The notes under the pieces were generated by a model, which did no database searches, was not told the origin of the DNA, and worked only from the letters and a program-made list of their open reading frames with translations. From Ramlibacter sp. Leaf400 (GTDB lineage: Bacteria > Pseudomonadota > Gammaproteobacteria > Burkholderiales > Burkholderiaceae_C): a DNA stretch of 64,000 nucleotides. The stretch is from NCBI RefSeq assembly GCF_001424545.1, contig NZ_LMQL01000013.1:62001-126000 (forward strand), given 5' to 3'. A program made the position numbers and the translations under genes. Shown in pieces: positions 11,519-20,677 of this stretch; position 1 is the stretch's first letter, and each line of letters begins with the position of its first letter.

Positions 11519-12535
11519 TCAGCTCGCGGCGGCCGGCCGCGGCTCGGCGTCCGCCGGCGGGCCGCCGGCCTGGATCTGCATCTCGAAGGCGCGCAGGCGC
11601 TTGTAGACCGACATCAGTTCCACGATGGTGCTCCAGCTGAGCACCAGGAACTGGAAGGCGCTTTCCACCCGGCCGAAGGCGCGCACGATCTGCTGCATCA
11701 CGCCCAGCGTGACCGCGCCGCCCACCAGGGTGGGGCCCAGCGCCACGTAGGGCACCAGCACGCCGACCTGCAGGTAGGACCACTTGGCCACGTCGAAGTA
11801 CAGGTAGTGGAAGAACAGGGTGAAGTAGTTGCGACGCACATTGCCGAACAGGCGCCCCACCTCGGGCGGCTGCGCGCGGTCGGGGTGGTCCTCGCCGTAG
11901 ACCAGCTCCTTGCGGTAGGCCGCCTCCACCCGCTGGTTCTGGAACTGCAGGCCGGGCAGCTTGATGCCGACCAGGGCCAGCAGCAGCGTGCCGCCCAGCG
12001 CGAAGCCGATCGCCACCCACACCAGCGAGTAGTGCACCGGCCCGATGAAGGGCAGCTCGGTGACCTTGGCCGACAGCCCGGCCAGGATGGGCAGGAAGGC
12101 GAACAGCACCATCAGGCTGCGCATGAACTCGATGCCCAGGCCTTCCATGATGGAGGCGAAGCGCATCGTGTCCTCCTGCACGCGCTGCGCCGCGCCCTCG
12201 ATGTGGCGCAGCTTGTCCCAGTGCGCCATGTAGTAGTCGTTCATCGCCTGGCGCCAGCGGAAGACGTAGTGCTTGATGAAGAAATCGAGCACCACGGCCA
12301 CCAGCACGAAGATCATCGCGATGTGCAGGAAGGTGGACAGCTGGTCCCAGTACTCCTCGATGGTGATGCTGCCCGGCTTGGACAGGGCCTTCTGCACCAC
12401 GTCGTAGAAGGTGCCGAACCACTCGTTGATCCGCACGTCCAGCTGCACCCGGTACCAGGTGGCCAGCAGGATGAGCGCGGTGCCGGCCAGCGACCAGTGC
12501 ATCCACTGGCGCGACAGGAAGAAGGACTTGAACAT
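11519..12535 (-). CDS. SbmA/BacA-like peptide transporter, short form
   Basis: An inner-membrane protein of 338 aa related to SbmA/BacA, proton-driven importers of antimicrobial peptides and other peptide-like compounds. Supporting features are the start MFKSFFLSRQWMHWSL, the first periplasmic segment RINEWFGTFYDVVQKAL, several membrane spans, and the conserved loop AYRKELVYGEDHPDRAQPP followed by NYFTLFFHYLYFDVAKW. It is shorter than E. coli SbmA (about 406 aa), mostly at the N terminus, so the first helix region may be reduced. It stands alone, converging on the XRE regulator. The substrate cannot be read from sequence. Confidence 0.82.
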   Translation of the reverse strand: MFKSFFLSRQWMHWSLAGTALILLATWYRVQLDVRINEWFGTFYDVVQKALSKPGSITIEEYWDQLSTFLHIAMIFVLVAVVLDFFIKHYVFRWRQAMNDYYMAHWDKLRHIEGAAQRVQEDTMRFASIMEGLGIEFMRSLMVLFAFLPILAGLSAKVTELPFIGPVHYSLVWVAIGFALGGTLLLALVGIKLPGLQFQNQRVEAAYRKELVYGEDHPDRAQPPEVGRLFGNVRRNYFTLFFHYLYFDVAKWSYLQVGVLVPYVALGPTLVGGAVTLGVMQQIVRAFGRVESAFQFLVLSWSTIVELMSVYKRLRAFEMQIQAGGPPADAEPRPAAAS

Positions 12536-12699
12536 TCTGGCTTTTCCTCGGGTTCCAGGGTCGGCAGATGCTAACCGGTGGCCCCGGGGGCCAGCGGGCT
12601 GTCAGCGCCGGCGCACAGCCGTCTGCGGACCGTTCCGACTGCGATGGCCGGGCCGCGGCGGCCAAACTGGCCGCAACGCCACCCGAGCAGAAGGACCCC

Positions 12700-13197
12700 A
12701 TGAGCAAGGACAAGACCCCCCACGACCGCCTGTGGGAAATGATCAAGGACATCCGCTTCGGCATGCTGACCCACCGGCATCCCGAAGGCGGCCTGCACGC
12801 GCATCCGCTGACCACTCAGAACAAGGGGCTGGGCGAGAAGGCGATCCTGTACTTCTTCGTCTCGCGCCGCTCCGAGGTCGGCCAGCGCCTGCGCACCGAC
12901 GGCAACGTCAACGTGTCGTACTCGGACACCCACAAGGACATCTACGTCTCCATCACCGGCCACGCCGTGGTGAGCGAGGACCTGGACGCCAAGAAGCGGC
13001 TGTTCAATACCATCGCCAAGGCCTGGTTCCCGGGCGGCGCGGAAGACCCCGACCTGGAGCTGGTGGAGGTGCACGTCACCCATGCCGAGTACTGGGACGT
13101 GAAGGAGAGCAAGGTGACCCAGCTGCTCAAGATGACCGCCGCCGCGATCAGCGGCGAGCGGCCCCAGCTGGGCGAGCACAAGGAAGTGGCGATCTAG
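12700..13197 (+). CDS. Pyridoxamine-phosphate-oxidase-fold (general stress protein 26-like) protein
   Basis: 165 aa with the split-barrel flavin-binding fold of the PNPOx-like family. Visible signatures are IKDIRFGMLTHRHPEGGLHA near the N terminus, YFFVSRRSEVGQRLRTDGNV in the middle, and YVSITGHAVVSEDLDAKKRL after it. The ATG at 12700 gives a family-like N terminus (MSKDKTPHDRLWEMIKDI). The open frame extends upstream to 12568 without supporting features. Such proteins bind FMN or F420 and include stress proteins and small reductases. A specific reaction cannot be assigned. It is followed by repeat copy B and a bidirectional terminator. Confidence 0.83.
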   Translation: MSKDKTPHDRLWEMIKDIRFGMLTHRHPEGGLHAHPLTTQNKGLGEKAILYFFVSRRSEVGQRLRTDGNVNVSYSDTHKDIYVSITGHAVVSEDLDAKKRLFNTIAKAWFPGGAEDPDLELVEVHVTHAEYWDVKESKVTQLLKMTAAAISGERPQLGEHKEVAI

Positions 13198-13211
13198 TCG
13201 CCTCCACTCTC

Positions 13212-13300
13212 GTCATCCCCGCGAAGGCGGGGATCCAGTGCTTCCATCTGGCGCTTCGATGAAGGCGCAAGCCCTGGATTCCCGCCTCCGCGGGAATGAC
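13212..13300. repeat. Interspersed palindromic repeat, copy B
   Basis: It begins GTCATCCCCGCGAAGGCGGG and ends ATTCCCGCCTCCGCGGGAAT plus GAC. The ends match copies A and C, but the centre differs (CTTCCATCTGGCGCTTCGATGA region), so only the terminal inverted repeats are shared. It lies 3' of the PNPOx-like gene and beside the acnB terminator. Confidence 0.82.
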
Positions 13301-13309
13301 GGAGAAGAA

Positions 13310-13337
13310 AAAAAACGGCCCCGCAGGGCCGTTTTTT
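13310..13337. terminator. Bidirectional terminator between PNPOx-like gene and acnB
   Basis: A perfect 12-bp stem AAAAAACGGCCC / GGGCCGTTTTTT with a 4-nt CGCA loop. T-runs are present on both strands, so it can end both the rightward PNPOx-like transcript and the leftward acnB transcript. Confidence 0.93.
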
Positions 13338-13352
13338 CTGACGCGGCTGGCT

Positions 13353-15938
13353 TTACGCCGGCACCGTGTCCGCCATCTTCCTGAAGTCCTCGATCCGGTC
13401 GAAGTTCATGTACTGGTAGATCTGGTCGCCGCTGGCGTTGAGCACGCCCATGTCGGCCATGTACTCCTCGCGGCTGGGGATGCGGCCCAGGCGCGAGCAA
13501 ATGGCGGCCAGTTCGGCCGAGCCCAGGTACACGTTGGTGTTCTTGCCCAGCCGGTTGGGGAAGTTGCGCGTGCTGGTGGACATCACCGTCGCGCCCTCGC
13601 GCACCTGCGCCTGGTTGCCCATGCACAGCGAGCAGCCGGGCATCTCCATGCGGGCGCCCGCGGTGCCCAGCACGCCGTAGTGCCCTTCCTCGGTGAGCTG
13701 CTTCTGGTCCATCTTGGTCGGCGGGGCCACCCACAGCTTGACCGGGATGTCCCGCTTGCCTTCCAGCAGCTTGGACGCCGCGCGGAAGTGGCCGATGTTG
13801 GTCATGCACGAGCCGATGAACACCTCGTCGATCTTGGCGCCGGCCACGTCGGACAGCGTCTTGACGTCGTCCGGGTCGTTCGGGCAGGCCACGATGGGCT
13901 CGCCGATCTCGGCCAGGTCGATCTCGATCACGGCGGCGTACTCGGCGTCGGCGTCGGCCTGGAGCAGCTTGGGGTCCTTCAGCCAGGCTTCCTGCGCGGC
14001 GATGCGGCGCGACAGCGTGCGGGCGTCGGCGTAGCCATTGGCGATCATCCAGCGCATCAGGGTGATGTTGCTCTGGATGTACTCCATGATGGGCTCCTTG
14101 TTCAGGTGCACCGTGCAGGCCGCGGCCGAGCGCTCGGCGGAGGCGTCGGACAGCTCGAAGGCCTGTTCCACCTTCAGGTCGGGCAGGCCCTCGATCTCCA
14201 GGATGCGACCCGAGAAGATGTTCGTCTTGCCGGCCTTGGCCACCGTCAGCAGGCCCTGCTTGATGGCGTACAGCGGGATCGCATTGACCAGGTCGCGCAG
14301 CGTCACGCCGGGCTGCATCTTGCCCTTGAAGCGCACCAGCACGCTCTCGGGCATGTCCAGCGGCATCACGCCGGTGGCGGCGGCGAAGGCCACCAGGCCG
14401 GAGCCGGCCGGGAAGCTGATGCCGATCGGGAAACGCGTGTGCGAATCGCCGCCCGTGCCCACCGTGTCGGGCAGCAGGAAGCGGTTGAGCCAGCTGTGGA
14501 TCACGCCGTCACCGGGACGCAGCGACACGCCGCCACGGGTGGAGATGAACTCGGGCAGCTCGTGGTGGGTCTTGACGTCCACCGGCTTCGGGTACGCGGC
14601 GGTGTGGCAGAACGACTGCATCACCAGGTCGGCCGAGAAGCCCAGGCAGGCCAGGTCCTTGAGCTCGTCGCGCGTCATCGGGCCGGTGGTGTCCTGCGAC
14701 CCCACCGACGTCATCTTCGGCTCGCAGTACGTGCCGGGGCGGATGCCCCTGCCTTCCGGCATGCCGCAGGCGCGGCCGACCATCTTCTGGGCCAGCGTGA
14801 AGCCCTTGCCCGTGTCCTGGGGCGCCTGGGGCAGGCGGAACAGCGTGGAGGCGGGCAGGCCCAGCGCCTCGCGCGCCTTGGCCGTCAGGCCGCGGCCGAC
14901 GATCAGCGGGATGCGGCCACCGGCGCGCACCTCGTCGAACAGCACGTCGCTCTTGACCTTGAATTGCGCGACCACCTGGCCGTTCTTCAGGGCCTTGCCC
15001 TCGTAGGGGCGCAGCTCGATGGTGTCGCCCATCTCCAGGCTGGAGACGTCCAGCTCGATCGGCAGCGCGCCTGCGTCTTCCATGGTGTTGTAGAAGATCG
15101 GCGCGATCTTGCCGCCCAGGCAGACGCCGCCGAAGCGCTTGTTCGGCACGAACGGGATGTCCTCGCCGGTCCACCACAGCACGCTGTTGGTGGCCGACTT
15201 GCGCGAGGAGCCGGTGCCCACCACGTCGCCCACGTAGGCGATGAGGTTGCCCTTGGCCTTGAGTTCCTGCAGCAGCTTGATCGGGCCGCGCTTGCCCTCT
15301 TCTTCCGGCACGATGCCCGGGCGCGGATTCTTCAGCATGGCCAGCGCGTGCAGCGGGATGTCGGGGCGGCTCCACGCATCGGGCGCGGGCGACAGGTCGT
15401 CGGTGTTGGTCTCGCCGGTGACCTTGAAGACCGTGAGGGTCATCGAGGGGGGCACCTCGGGGCGCGAGGTGAACCACTCGGCGTCGGCCCAGCTCTGAAG
15501 GACCGCCTTGGCGTTGGCGTTGCCCCTGTCGGCCTTTTCCTTGACGTCGTGGAACTGGTCGAACATCAGCAGCGTCTTCTTGAGCGCCGCGGCCGCGACG
15601 GTGCCGACTTCGGCGTCGTCCAGCAGGTCGATCAGCGGGCTGATGTTGTAGCCGCCCAGCATGGTGCCCAGCAGCTCGGTGGCCTTGGCCCGGCTGATGA
15701 TCATGCACTTCTCGGTGCCATGCGCCACGGCGGCCAGGTAGCTGGCCTTGACCTTGGCGGCGTCGTCCACGCCGGCCGGCACGCGATGGGTGATCAGGTC
15801 CAGCAGGAAGTCGGCTTCCGAGGCCGACGGGTTCTTCAGCAGCTCGACCAGTTCGGCCGTCTGTTTGGCCGTCAGCGGCAGCGGCGGGATGCCGAGGGCC
15901 GCGCGTTCGGCCACGTGGGACACATAGGCTTGCAGCAT
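13353..15938 (-). CDS. acnB: Aconitate hydratase B
   Basis: The main TCA-cycle aconitase, 861 aa, about the usual AcnB length. The N-terminal HEAT-like domain starts [20 protein letters not shown]. The swivel domain with [20 protein letters not shown] precedes the catalytic domains, the AcnB order, reversed from AcnA. Cluster cysteines lie in [17 protein letters not shown] and [15 protein letters not shown]. The ATG at 15938 is chosen by homology, with GGAGA upstream. The open frame that continues to 16298 is a shadow of the next gene. It is the last gene of the leftward run mdh, lyase, hypothetical, acnB. Confidence 0.97.
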   Translation of the reverse strand: MLQAYVSHVAERAALGIPPLPLTAKQTAELVELLKNPSASEADFLLDLITHRVPAGVDDAAKVKASYLAAVAHGTEKCMIISRAKATELLGTMLGGYNISPLIDLLDDAEVGTVAAAALKKTLLMFDQFHDVKEKADRGNANAKAVLQSWADAEWFTSRPEVPPSMTLTVFKVTGETNTDDLSPAPDAWSRPDIPLHALAMLKNPRPGIVPEEEGKRGPIKLLQELKAKGNLIAYVGDVVGTGSSRKSATNSVLWWTGEDIPFVPNKRFGGVCLGGKIAPIFYNTMEDAGALPIELDVSSLEMGDTIELRPYEGKALKNGQVVAQFKVKSDVLFDEVRAGGRIPLIVGRGLTAKAREALGLPASTLFRLPQAPQDTGKGFTLAQKMVGRACGMPEGRGIRPGTYCEPKMTSVGSQDTTGPMTRDELKDLACLGFSADLVMQSFCHTAAYPKPVDVKTHHELPEFISTRGGVSLRPGDGVIHSWLNRFLLPDTVGTGGDSHTRFPIGISFPAGSGLVAFAAATGVMPLDMPESVLVRFKGKMQPGVTLRDLVNAIPLYAIKQGLLTVAKAGKTNIFSGRILEIEGLPDLKVEQAFELSDASAERSAAACTVHLNKEPIMEYIQSNITLMRWMIANGYADARTLSRRIAAQEAWLKDPKLLQADADAEYAAVIEIDLAEIGEPIVACPNDPDDVKTLSDVAGAKIDEVFIGSCMTNIGHFRAASKLLEGKRDIPVKLWVAPPTKMDQKQLTEEGHYGVLGTAGARMEMPGCSLCMGNQAQVREGATVMSTSTRNFPNRLGKNTNVYLGSAELAAICSRLGRIPSREEYMADMGVLNASGDQIYQYMNFDRIEDFRKMADTVPA

Positions 15939-15970
15939 GGGTTTCTCTCCGTCTTCTTGAGCGTGGGTCG

Positions 15971-16726
15971 TCAATTGGTGGTGGCCGGCCTGGCGGAGCC
16001 CGGTGCGGAGCTCGTGGCCGGCGCGGACGCGGGCGAGGCCGGGACGGACCCCGAGGCCGGGAACGTCACGGTGGCGGACTCGGGACCGGCCGGGGCAGCG
16101 GGCGCCGAAGCGGGCGTGCCGGGCGGCTGCGCGGCGGCGGAAGCGGCGGCAGGCGTCGGCGCGTCCAGGATGCTGGGACGCGGATTGCGCTTGAGCTCCT
16201 CGGCGAAGGTGAGCTGCTGCGGGCTCTGGCACTCGTCGGCCAGGCGGCGGCCCAGCTTCTGGCTCATGAGCATGGACTTGTTGCCCAGCTGCAGCCACAT
16301 GGCGCCGCGCTTGGGGTCTTCGAGGCGGATGGCGCCGGTGCGGCTTTCCACCGGGTGCATCAGGAAGCGGTAGCCGGTGGTGGTGACCACGAACAGCCCG
16401 TCGCGGCGCGCCGCGCGGACCTTGACCGAGGCGCCCAGCTCGCAGGGGATGTCGCCCACGTGCACCTGCTTGGCCACTTCGAGGTCGGCGTCGGTGAGCT
16501 TGACGTTGGGGTCGTCGTCGATGGGCGTGACCTCCTCGACCGCCTTCTGGGCGGACCGCGCCAGCCGCGGCTTGGCGCCGGAGGCCGCCTGGGCGGCGGG
16601 CTTGGCGGCCGGCTTGGCCGCGGCCGCGGGGGCCGGCTTCTTCTCGGCCGGCGCGGTCGATTGCGCCTGCGCCGGCAGGGCCACGGCGATCAACAGCGCC
16701 GCGGCGGACATCAGGGGGGCTCGCAT
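15971..16726 (-). CDS. Exported Ala/Pro-rich hypothetical protein
   Basis: 251 aa with a clear signal peptide ([20 protein letters not shown], cut near AQA-Q). Next comes an Ala/Pro/Lys-rich linker to about residue 50 and a compact core, about 55-175, with [40 protein letters not shown] and [20 protein letters not shown]. The C-terminal tail is Ala/Pro/Ser-rich and low in complexity. Two Cys (in IPCELG and ADECQS) might form a disulfide. I do not recognise a family. The ATG at 16726 is preferred over an in-frame TTG at 16738. It sits between the CitE-like lyase and acnB, so it is probably co-transcribed with TCA genes although it is periplasmic. Confidence 0.75.
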   Translation of the reverse strand: MRAPLMSAAALLIAVALPAQAQSTAPAEKKPAPAAAAKPAAKPAAQAASGAKPRLARSAQKAVEEVTPIDDDPNVKLTDADLEVAKQVHVGDIPCELGASVKVRAARRDGLFVVTTTGYRFLMHPVESRTGAIRLEDPKRGAMWLQLGNKSMLMSQKLGRRLADECQSPQQLTFAEELKRNPRPSILDAPTPAAASAAAQPPGTPASAPAAPAGPESATVTFPASGSVPASPASAPATSSAPGSARPATTN

Positions 16727-16742
16727 GGAAGTCTCCAAAGGG

Positions 16743-17746
16743 TCATGCGCCCGCGCCGGCGAACCAGCGCTGGGCTTGCGCCGGCAAGCGGCTCGTGGTG
16801 CGGTGGGCGCGCTCGAGCACCTGCCAGAAAAAGCGGTAGCTGGCGCGGTCGTGCAGCTTGCCGTCGACGCTGATCGGCGCCCAGGCGGCCTGCTCGGCCT
16901 TCTCGATGATGCGCACCGCCTGCGCGATCTCGTCCTGGCTGGGCGCCAGCGCCTCCAGGATGGGACGGATCTGGTCGGGGTGGATGCTCCACATGCGGGT
17001 GAAGCCGAACTCCGCGCTGGCGCGGCGGGCGGCCGCGCGCATGGCTTCGCGGTCCTGGAACTCGGTGATCACGCTGTGCGAAGGCACCTTGCCGTGCGCG
17101 TGGCAGGCCGAGGCGATCTCCAGCTTGGCGCGCACCACCAGCGGGTGGGTGAACTGGCCCTGCACGCCCATGCCGTGCTCGGGGATGGCGCCGCCGTGCG
17201 CCGAGACGAAGTCCATCAGCCCGAAGCTGAGCGACTGGATGCGGGGATGGGCCGCGATCTCGAAGGCGCGGTGCACCGCGGCGGGCGACTCGATCAGCGC
17301 GTGCAGCGGCAGGTGCGGGGCACGGGCCTCGTCCAACGCGCGCGAGGCCATCTCGACGTCGGCGAGCGACTCCACCTTGGGCAGCATCACGTGCGCCAGG
17401 CGCGAGCCGGCGCGGCCCACGATGGCCTGCACGTCCTGCCCGAAGGCGGGATGGTCGACCGGGTGGACGCGGACCGCGACGCGGGCCTGCGGGTCGGCGG
17501 CCAGCGCCAGCTCGGTCACCAGGGCCGCGTGCTCCGCCTCGCCCCCGACCGGCGCGCCGTCCTCGCAGTCGAGCGTGACGTCGAACACGCAGGCGCCGAA
17601 CTCGCGCGTCATCTCGGCCTGCAGCTGCAGGCTCTTGCGCATGCGCGACTCGACGCCGCTGTAGTGGTCGCAGACCGGCAGCGAGCCGGTCTGCTGCGCC
17701 TGCGCGCCCAGCAGGACTTCGCGCGGGTGCGCGGCCGGGGAAGACT

Positions 17747-17750
<4 letters not shown>
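16743..17750 (-). CDS. CitE-like CoA-ester lyase (HpcH/HpaI superfamily)
   Basis: About 335 aa with the citrate-lyase-beta/malyl-CoA-lyase TIM-barrel pattern: metal/substrate motif [14 protein letters not shown], acidic [18 protein letters not shown], and the C-terminal [16 protein letters not shown]. Characterised relatives cleave or form CoA thioesters such as malyl-CoA or citramalyl-CoA. The substrate here is not determined. The likely start is TTG at 17750, which overlaps the mdh stop (TTGA junction), so translation is coupled to mdh. The first in-frame ATG would cut off the conserved N terminus. It sits in a TCA operon, which fits malate/acetyl-CoA chemistry, though that is inference. 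Confidence 0.82.
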
Positions 17751-18733
<983 letters not shown>

Positions 18734-18858
18734 GGAGGTTCTCCGAAAGTGGGTTAAGCGATGGGTCGCGCGGGCAGCGCGTGGGCCGGAAGGCGAGCGG
18801 CGGAGGCTCTTCGGACCGGCGCAACCGTTGGGCAGGGCCCGGGCGGGAGCAGGGCGCG

Positions 18859-18887
18859 AGTGTACCCGCCCGGACGTGGCCGGTCAA
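18859..18887 (-). promoter_or_regulatory. Predicted mdh promoter
   Basis: On the minus strand, TTGACC (18887-18882) and TACACT (18864-18859) are spaced exactly 17 nt apart, a good sigma-70-like pair. The pair directs transcription toward mdh (ATG at 18733), with a leader of about 120 nt. The 12-bp palindrome at 18899-18910 lies just upstream of this -35, where a regulator could act. Confidence 0.6.
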
Positions 18888-18888
18888 T

Positions 18889-18916
18889 TTGTCTTATGTC
18901 TTATATAAGATATGAT
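18889..18916 (+). promoter_or_regulatory. Predicted gntR promoter with operator palindrome in the spacer
   Basis: TTGTCT (18889-18894) and TATGAT (18911-18916) are spaced 16 nt apart ahead of the gntR ATG at 18942. The spacer holds the perfect 12-bp palindrome TCTTATATAAGA (18899-18910), preceded by a half-site-like TCTTATG. This AT-rich island stands out in a GC-rich region. A dimeric GntR protein bound there would block its own promoter and could influence mdh. The palindrome is seen directly; its role as operator is inference. Confidence 0.65.
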
Positions 18917-18941
18917 GGGCCTTGCCGAAAGCTGACGACCC

Positions 18942-19724
18942 ATGCCCGCCCTGCCCCCCTTCGACGACACCGCGGCCGACGCCGCGCCGGTGCAGGCCGC
19001 GCCCTCGTTCAGCCCGCTCTACCAGCAGATCAAGGCGCTGATCCTGCAGAGCCTGCAGGGGGGTGAATGGAAGCCGGGCGAGGCCATCCCCAGCGAGATG
19101 GACCTGGCCGCGCGCTTTCGTGTCAGCCAGGGGACGGTGCGCAAGGCCATCGACGAGCTGGCGGCCGAGAACCTGCTGGTGCGCCGCCAGGGCAAGGGCA
19201 CCTTCGTGGCCACGCATGCCGAGCAGCACGTGCAGTACCGCTTCCTGCGGCTGGTGCCCGACAGCGGCGAGCGCGACCCGCAGGGCGCGGCCGACCGCGC
19301 GATCCTGGAGTGCCGCCGCACCCGCGCCTCGGCCGAGGTGGCGCGCGCGCTGGGCCTGCGCACCTCCGACGCGGTGGTGCAGGTGCGGCGCGTGCTCACG
19401 TTCGCCGGCGTGCCCACCATCCTGGAGGACATCTGGCTGCCCGGTGTCGCCTTCAAGGGCCTCACCGCCGAGCAGATGGCCGACTTCCAGGGCCCGACCT
19501 ACGCGATGTTCGAGCTGGAGTTCGGCGTGCGCATGGTGCGCGCCGAGGAGAAGATCCGTGCCGTCGCCGCCGACGAGCAGCAGGCGCAGCTGCTGCAGGT
19601 GGCGCCAGGGATGCCGCTGTTGAGCGTGGAGCGCATCGCCTACACGTACAACGACGTGCCGATGGAGCTGCGTCGCGGCCTCTACCGCACCGACGACCGG
19701 CACTACCGCAACGAGTTGAACTGA
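18942..19724 (+). CDS. GntR-family regulator, HutC/UTRA subfamily
   Basis: 260 aa. The winged-helix N-terminal domain (about 25-95) has LYQQIKALILQSLQGGEWKP, the recognition region LAARFRVSQGTVRKAIDELA and the wing LLVRRQGKGTFVATH. The C-terminal UTRA effector-binding domain (about 115-255) includes VLTFAGVPTILEDIWLPG and a YTYNDVPMELRRGLY end. It lies between mdh (divergent) and sdhCDAB (same direction, 130 nt downstream). Its position and the palindrome in its promoter make it the likely local regulator of this TCA block. UTRA domains bind small metabolites; the effector is unknown. Confidence 0.92.
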   Translation: MPALPPFDDTAADAAPVQAAPSFSPLYQQIKALILQSLQGGEWKPGEAIPSEMDLAARFRVSQGTVRKAIDELAAENLLVRRQGKGTFVATHAEQHVQYRFLRLVPDSGERDPQGAADRAILECRRTRASAEVARALGLRTSDAVVQVRRVLTFAGVPTILEDIWLPGVAFKGLTAEQMADFQGPTYAMFELEFGVRMVRAEEKIRAVAADEQQAQLLQVAPGMPLLSVERIAYTYNDVPMELRRGLYRTDDRHYRNELN

Positions 19725-19801
19725 GCCCCGCCCATCGGGAAACCGCGCCGCGTTTCCCGAGTGGAGGTTTCAGGTTGTTGCGTTGCAATAGAATTTTGGG
19801 C

Positions 19802-19821
19802 TGTCCGCGCAATTGCGGACA
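19802..19821 (+). promoter_or_regulatory. Inverted repeat upstream of sdhC
   Basis: TGTCCGC (19802-19808) and GCGGACA (19815-19821) are perfect inverted repeats with a 6-nt spacer, ending 33 nt before the sdhC ATG and just after a TAGAAT box (19789-19794) that could be a -10. It could be an operator or a leader hairpin. It is not similar to the TCTTATATAAGA palindrome in front of gntR. Confidence 0.45.
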
Positions 19822-19854
19822 CATCGCGCCCCACCTCCAGAAAGCCCATCCCCC

Positions 19855-20289
19855 ATGACAGTTGCCCAGAAGCAGCGGCCGGAATTCAGGAACATCAACG
19901 CGTTTCGGGACCTTCCCTCCTACCGCCTGCCGGCGCCGGGCTGGGTCTCCATCCTGCATCGCGTCAGCGGCGTGCTGATGTTCGTGCTGCTGCCCTTCAT
20001 CATCTGGATGTTCGACACCTCGGTGTCGTCCGAACTCTCCTTCGCGCGTTTCCGCGCCGCCTTCAACGCCGGGCTGGGCTTCGTGCCCGGCTGGTTCGTC
20101 AAGCTGGTCGCGCTGTCGCTGATCTGGGCCTACCTGCACCACTTCATCGCCGGCGTGCGCCACGTCTGGATGGACGTGAGCCACGCCGCCACCACCAAGG
20201 CGTTCGGCACCCTGTCGGCCAAGGTGACGCTGGCGCTGAGCATCGCGCTCACCGTCGTCCTCGGCCTGAAGCTGTTCGGCGTCTACTGA
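19855..20289 (+). CDS. sdhC: Succinate dehydrogenase cytochrome b556 subunit
   Basis: Membrane anchor of complex II that helps bind heme b and quinone. It has 144 aa with three spans. The N-terminal signature RPEFRNINAFRDLPSYRLP leads to SILHRVSGVLMFVLLPFI, whose His-Arg-x-Ser motif is conserved. The segment AYLHHFIAGVRHVWMDVSH holds heme-ligand and quinone-site histidines. The ATG at 19855 is preferred over an in-frame upstream start at 19813. It is the first gene of sdhCDAB. Confidence 0.95.
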   Translation: MTVAQKQRPEFRNINAFRDLPSYRLPAPGWVSILHRVSGVLMFVLLPFIIWMFDTSVSSELSFARFRAAFNAGLGFVPGWFVKLVALSLIWAYLHHFIAGVRHVWMDVSHAATTKAFGTLSAKVTLALSIALTVVLGLKLFGVY

Positions 20290-20307
20290 TCCCCGGGAAC
20301 AAGAAAC

Positions 20308-20673
20308 ATGGCAGTCAACTACGGATCCCGCCGCACCGTCGTCGGTGCGCACTACGGCATGCGCGACTGGCTCAGCCAGCGCGTGACGGCCGTCCTGATG
20401 GCGGTGTTCACCGTCATCGTGCTGGCGCAGCTCATCTTCTCGCGCGGGCCGATCGGCTACGACCAGTGGGCCGGCATCTTCGCCAGCCAGTGGATGAAGG
20501 TGCTGACCTTCTCCGTCATCGCGGGCCTGCTCTGGCACGTCTGGGTCGGGATGCGCGACGTGCTCATGGACTACGTCAAGCCGGTCTGGATGCGCCTGGT
20601 CCTGCAGGTGTTCGTCATCGTCTGGCTCACCGGCTGCGCCGGCTGGGCCGTCCAGGTGCTCTGGAGGGTCTGA
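20308..20673 (+). CDS. sdhD: Succinate dehydrogenase hydrophobic membrane anchor
   Basis: The second membrane anchor of complex II, 121 aa with three spans. It begins MAVNYGSRRTVVGAHYGMRD followed by WLSQRVTAVLMAVFTVIVLA. The heme-region LLWHVWVGMRDVLMDYVK is typical. It is 18 nt downstream of sdhC and 4 nt before the sdhA start, in the same operon. Confidence 0.95.
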   Translation: MAVNYGSRRTVVGAHYGMRDWLSQRVTAVLMAVFTVIVLAQLIFSRGPIGYDQWAGIFASQWMKVLTFSVIAGLLWHVWVGMRDVLMDYVKPVWMRLVLQVFVIVWLTGCAGWAVQVLWRV

Positions 20674-20677
20674 CAAA

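Noticed and set aside
13296..16373. 1025-codon plus-strand frame opposite acnB
   Set aside because: Same GC-shadow effect. The protein has no recognisable motif, and acnB with its terminator explains the region.
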